Below are positions 6,652-8,726 of a DNA stretch of 8,726 bases, piece after piece (within the stretch, counting starts at the first letter, position 1; every line of letters starts with the position of its first letter). Under the pieces are notes generated by a model. That model was not told the origin of the DNA, did no database searches, and saw only the letters and a list, made by a program, of their open reading frames with translations. The translations under genes and the position numbers were made by a program. This stretch comes from Butyrivibrio sp. (GTDB lineage: Bacteria > Bacillota > Clostridia > Lachnospirales > Lachnospiraceae), in the NCBI GenBank assembly GCA_024688095.1, contig JAILEJ010000064.1:1-8726 (forward strand), in the 5' to 3' direction.

Positions 6652-7797
6652 TTATAATCTGGATTTAAAATCTTCATATCCAAATTCTTTTACAATCTGA
6701 CAATCTCCATTCATTTTCTTGTATGCAATAGTTGGAAGCTTCATACCATTAAATGTATTTGTCTTTACCATGCTATACATAGCCATATCTTCAAATTCAA
6801 GCTTATCTCCAATCTGAATTTCATTATCAAAGCTGTAAAATCCCATAACATCTCCAGCAAGACATGATTTGGAAGCAACTCTATATGTATATTTCTTCTC
6901 TCCCTTTTCACCTGCATTTTTAATAGGCGGTCTGTAAGGCATTTCCACAACATCAGGCATATGACAGGATGCTGAAGCATCTACAATAATGACATTCATG
7001 TCACTTGCTTCCACTATATCAAGCACTGTAGTTACCAGCCTTCCGGCATCAATAGCAACAGCTTCTCCTGGTTCCATGTAGACATCTAAATGATATTTAA
7101 CCTTTATTTCTCTAATGAAATTAATAAGACTTATAATATCATAATCATCTCTTGTAATATGATGTCCGCCACCAAGATTAATCCATTTAATCTGATCTGA
7201 CTTAAGCATCCATCCAAAATTGGTTTCTATATTTCTGAAGATATTATGGAGCGGTTCAAAATTCTGTTCGCATAATGCATGGAAATGAATACCATCCACC
7301 CCTTCAGGAATCATATTATTAAAAATATCCTTCCTTATACCAAACCTTGAACCCGGAGCACACGGATCATACACCTCATTAAGTTCATGAGTTCTGAATT
7401 CAGGATTTATTCTGATTCCGATATGAAGCTCTTTTTCAGACTTTGCAAGTTCCCATACTTCTCTGTGTCTTTCAAGCTGCGATAATGAATTAAAGACAAT
7501 ATGATCACACATCTGACAAATTTCAGGAAATTCATCATCACTAAAAGCTGCTTCATAAACATGATTTTCACCTTCAAAGTATTCATCAGAAAGTTTTGCT
7601 TCACAATAGCCGGAAGCTGATGTACCATCCAGATATTTAGAAATAATCGGATATGTACTATACATACTAAAAGCCTTCTGCGAAAGTAGAATCTTACATC
7701 CGCTTTTTTCTCTGACAGTCTTTAAAATCCTTAGATTATAAAGTAATTTTTCTTCATCCACCACGAAAAATGGTGTTTTTATCATTCCTTCAATCAT
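6652..7797 (-). CDS. nspC: Carboxynorspermidine/carboxyspermidine decarboxylase
   Basis: 381 residues, full length for this PLP-dependent, alanine-racemase-fold decarboxylase related to DAP and ornithine decarboxylases. It removes CO2 from carboxynorspermidine or carboxyspermidine to give norspermidine or spermidine, in the cytoplasm. Visible features: N-terminal TPFFVVDEEKL (8-18); PLP lysine Lys41 in LLSQKAFSMYS; GTSASGYCEAKLS (58-70); IGIRINPEF (126-134); CAPGSRFGI (146-154); HFHALCE (171-177); phosphate-binding GGGHH (209-213); EPGEA (242-246); DASASCHMPDVVEMPYRPP (273-291); and the C-terminal CLAGD (312-316) that completes the active site across the dimer. The partner dehydrogenase (lys1/carboxynorspermidine synthase) is not next door in this window. 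The ATG start has only a weak purine-rich upstream sequence (AGAGGG 18 nt away, AGG 12 nt away). The gene has its own transcription unit, since a terminator precedes it. Confidence 0.95.
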   Translation of the reverse strand: MIEGMIKTPFFVVDEEKLLYNLRILKTVREKSGCKILLSQKAFSMYSTYPIISKYLDGTSASGYCEAKLSDEYFEGENHVYEAAFSDDEFPEICQMCDHIVFNSLSQLERHREVWELAKSEKELHIGIRINPEFRTHELNEVYDPCAPGSRFGIRKDIFNNMIPEGVDGIHFHALCEQNFEPLHNIFRNIETNFGWMLKSDQIKWINLGGGHHITRDDYDIISLINFIREIKVKYHLDVYMEPGEAVAIDAGRLVTTVLDIVEASDMNVIIVDASASCHMPDVVEMPYRPPIKNAGEKGEKKYTYRVASKSCLAGDVMGFYSFDNEIQIGDKLEFEDMAMYSMVKTNTFNGMKLPTIAYKKMNGDCQIVKEFGYEDFKSRL

Positions 7798-7830
7798 TAA
7801 AATCTGTACCTGTTTTCCCTCTCATATATA

Positions 7831-7859
7831 ATTAAATGGCCACAAATATATTCTGCCAA
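7831..7859 (-). promoter_or_regulatory. Possible sigma-A promoter of nspC
   Basis: Minus strand: TTGGCA (7859-7854), a 17-nt spacer and TTTAAT (7836-7831), giving a start near 7824 and a leader of about 27 nt. The hexamers are imperfect, but this stretch lies between the upstream terminator and the nspC start, where a promoter is required. Confidence 0.4.
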
Positions 7860-7880
7860 TTTATATAAAATTCAACTTTT

Positions 7881-7923
7881 AAAAAATGAGGCTGTATGTA
7901 AGTTATACATAGCGCCTCATTTT
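7881..7923 (-). terminator. Rho-independent terminator after the fibronectin type III protein gene
   Basis: Perfect 10-bp outer stem AAAATGAGGC/GCCTCATTTT, a 2x2 internal mismatch, then an inner TATGTA/TACATA stem. On the minus strand it ends in a run of six T residues, about 85 nt after the stop codon at 8008. The + strand also ends in four T residues, so weak activity in the other direction is possible. Confidence 0.85.
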
Positions 7924-8007
7924 ATGTCACAATCAAACAGTAAACTAAATATAACATTTTAAAACTTTATCATCAAGCAAAATATAATAGCCTAAATCAC
8001 ATAAAAA

Positions 8008-8726
8008 TCAATAATCACCAAAGTAATATTTTTCACTGACCTTACCATTTTTATACTGCCATACATAATTTATTCCACTGGAACTTACAAGACCATTTTT
8101 CTTTCTTACAGCTTCAACATAAACATAATAAGTTCCCTTTTTCTTGAATTTTTTCTTATTAAACCTTTTTATAGTAATCTGATTTTTAGATTTTTTGACA
8201 CTTCCAACTTTAACATATCCAGAATCACGTTTCTTAGACACATACACATTATAATTTGTTGCATATTTTACTTTATCCCATTTTAAAGTCAGTCTTCCAT
8301 TTGAAATATTTAATGCAAAGCTGCTTCCAAAATTTGAAGTTTTGATCATTGGCTGTGCAAAAAGATATATAGTTTCCGAATAACCACTATCATACTTTTT
8401 ACCATTTATGGTAGCTGTTGCCTTTACTTTAAAACTGTAACATTTTTTATTGGAAATAGTATGAGTATAAGTATTTGTATACCATGTGCCTGAAGTAATT
8501 GTTTTTCCATTCTGGTTCATAAAAACATATTCATAAGAGGCTGCTGTCTGTGCATCCCAGGTGACATATACTTTTTCTGAATTTGCATGCCATCTTGCCT
8601 GAGTAAGCCCGGTAATACTTCCAATAATAGTCTTGCCTGTGGCTGTAACAGGTTCACTGTACTTAACAGAATCCGAATCGTTATACCCAAAACAAAGAGC
8701 AACATAATACTTAGTTCCCTTTTTTA
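8008..8726 (-). CDS. Fibronectin type III repeat protein, C-terminal part (5' end outside window)
   Basis: 238 residues are visible; the frame stays open to the window edge, so the Met at 8520 is internal. Three repeat units can be seen: the end of one (residues 2-26, KGTKYYVAL then SEPV), a second (about 34-122, with VYVTWDAQTAASYEYV at 52-67 and YSFKVKATATINGKKYDSGYS at 96-116) and a third (about 124-222, with LTLKWDKVKYATNYNVYVSK at 146-165 and KGTYYVYVEAVRKKNG at 196-211). The Trp-Asp, A-x-x-Y and YYV-A patterns are typical of FnIII beta-sandwiches in Clostridia surface and secreted proteins. The last unit is very basic (KRFNKKKFKKKG, 186-197). No LPxTG or membrane anchor follows, and the catalytic or anchoring part, if any, would be N-terminal. 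Binding partner unknown. Confidence 0.8.
   Translation of the reverse strand, partial: KKGTKYYVALCFGYNDSDSVKYSEPVTATGKTIIGSITGLTQARWHANSEKVYVTWDAQTAASYEYVFMNQNGKTITSGTWYTNTYTHTISNKKCYSFKVKATATINGKKYDSGYSETIYLFAQPMIKTSNFGSSFALNISNGRLTLKWDKVKYATNYNVYVSKKRDSGYVKVGSVKKSKNQITIKRFNKKKFKKKGTYYVYVEAVRKKNGLVSSSGINYVWQYKNGKVSEKYYFGDY

Noticed and set aside
6765..7628. Two 70-codon minus-strand frames inside nspC
   Set aside because: Out-of-frame shadows of a full-length, well-conserved decarboxylase; no ribosome binding site or family resemblance.
8517..8705. A 62-codon minus-strand frame at the right edge
   Set aside because: It overlaps, in another frame, the continuous FnIII coding frame, whose Trp/Tyr beta-strand pattern is clearly the real one.
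1..8726. Mobile element, CRISPR array, toxin-antitoxin or phage defence system
   Set aside because: I see no transposase, integrase, terminal repeats, direct-repeat array or defence-type gene pair; the single UvrD-like helicase sits with gltX and has no nuclease partner.

Overview
The window is strongly AT-rich, and every gene I can support lies on the minus strand. Low G+C, consensus-like sigma-A promoters, AGGAGG-type ribosome binding sites, a DUF1292 protein, a carboxynorspermidine decarboxylase and a GlgX-type protein all suggest a low-GC Firmicute. My best guess is a Lachnospiraceae member of the Butyrivibrio/Pseudobutyrivibrio kind; this comes from recalled family resemblance, not a search. 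It looks like ordinary chromosome: I see no transposase, integrase, phage gene, CRISPR array or RNA gene.

In transcription order (right to left): (1) 8726-8008 is the C-terminal part of a fibronectin type III repeat protein, cut by the window edge and closed by a clear hairpin terminator at 7923-7881. (2) 7797-6652 is nspC, carboxynorspermidine/carboxyspermidine decarboxylase, the last step of an alternative spermidine route. (3) 6651-6295 is a 357-nt AT-rich gap with the gltX promoter, two small dyads and a doubtful 30-codon hydrophobic ORF. (4) 6294-4846 is gltX (glutamyl-tRNA synthetase), overlapped at its 3' end by (5) a compact UvrD/PcrA-like helicase (4856-3015). (6) 2936-2586 is a small acidic DUF1292 protein with its own extended -10 promoter and terminator. 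(7) 2467-422 is a GlgX/isoamylase-like protein, coupled through a TGATG overlap to (8) a DUF5662 protein that runs off the left edge.

The most interesting item is gene 7. It keeps the CBM48-like N-terminus, the GH13 barrel framework and the isoamylase-type C-terminal segments. However, two of the three catalytic carboxylates are gone (nucleophile Asp to Lys, acid/base Glu to Tyr), as are several substrate-binding residues and the loop between conserved regions I and II. The frame is intact over 681 codons, so it looks like a maintained pseudoenzyme rather than a decaying gene. It resembles in principle plant isoamylase ISA2, a non-catalytic partner of an active debranching enzyme. Its tight coupling to a DUF5662 gene makes a two-gene module worth following up.

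Several starts are not ATG (TTG for the GlgX-like gene, TTG for the helicase, GTG for DUF1292). I placed these by ribosome binding site.
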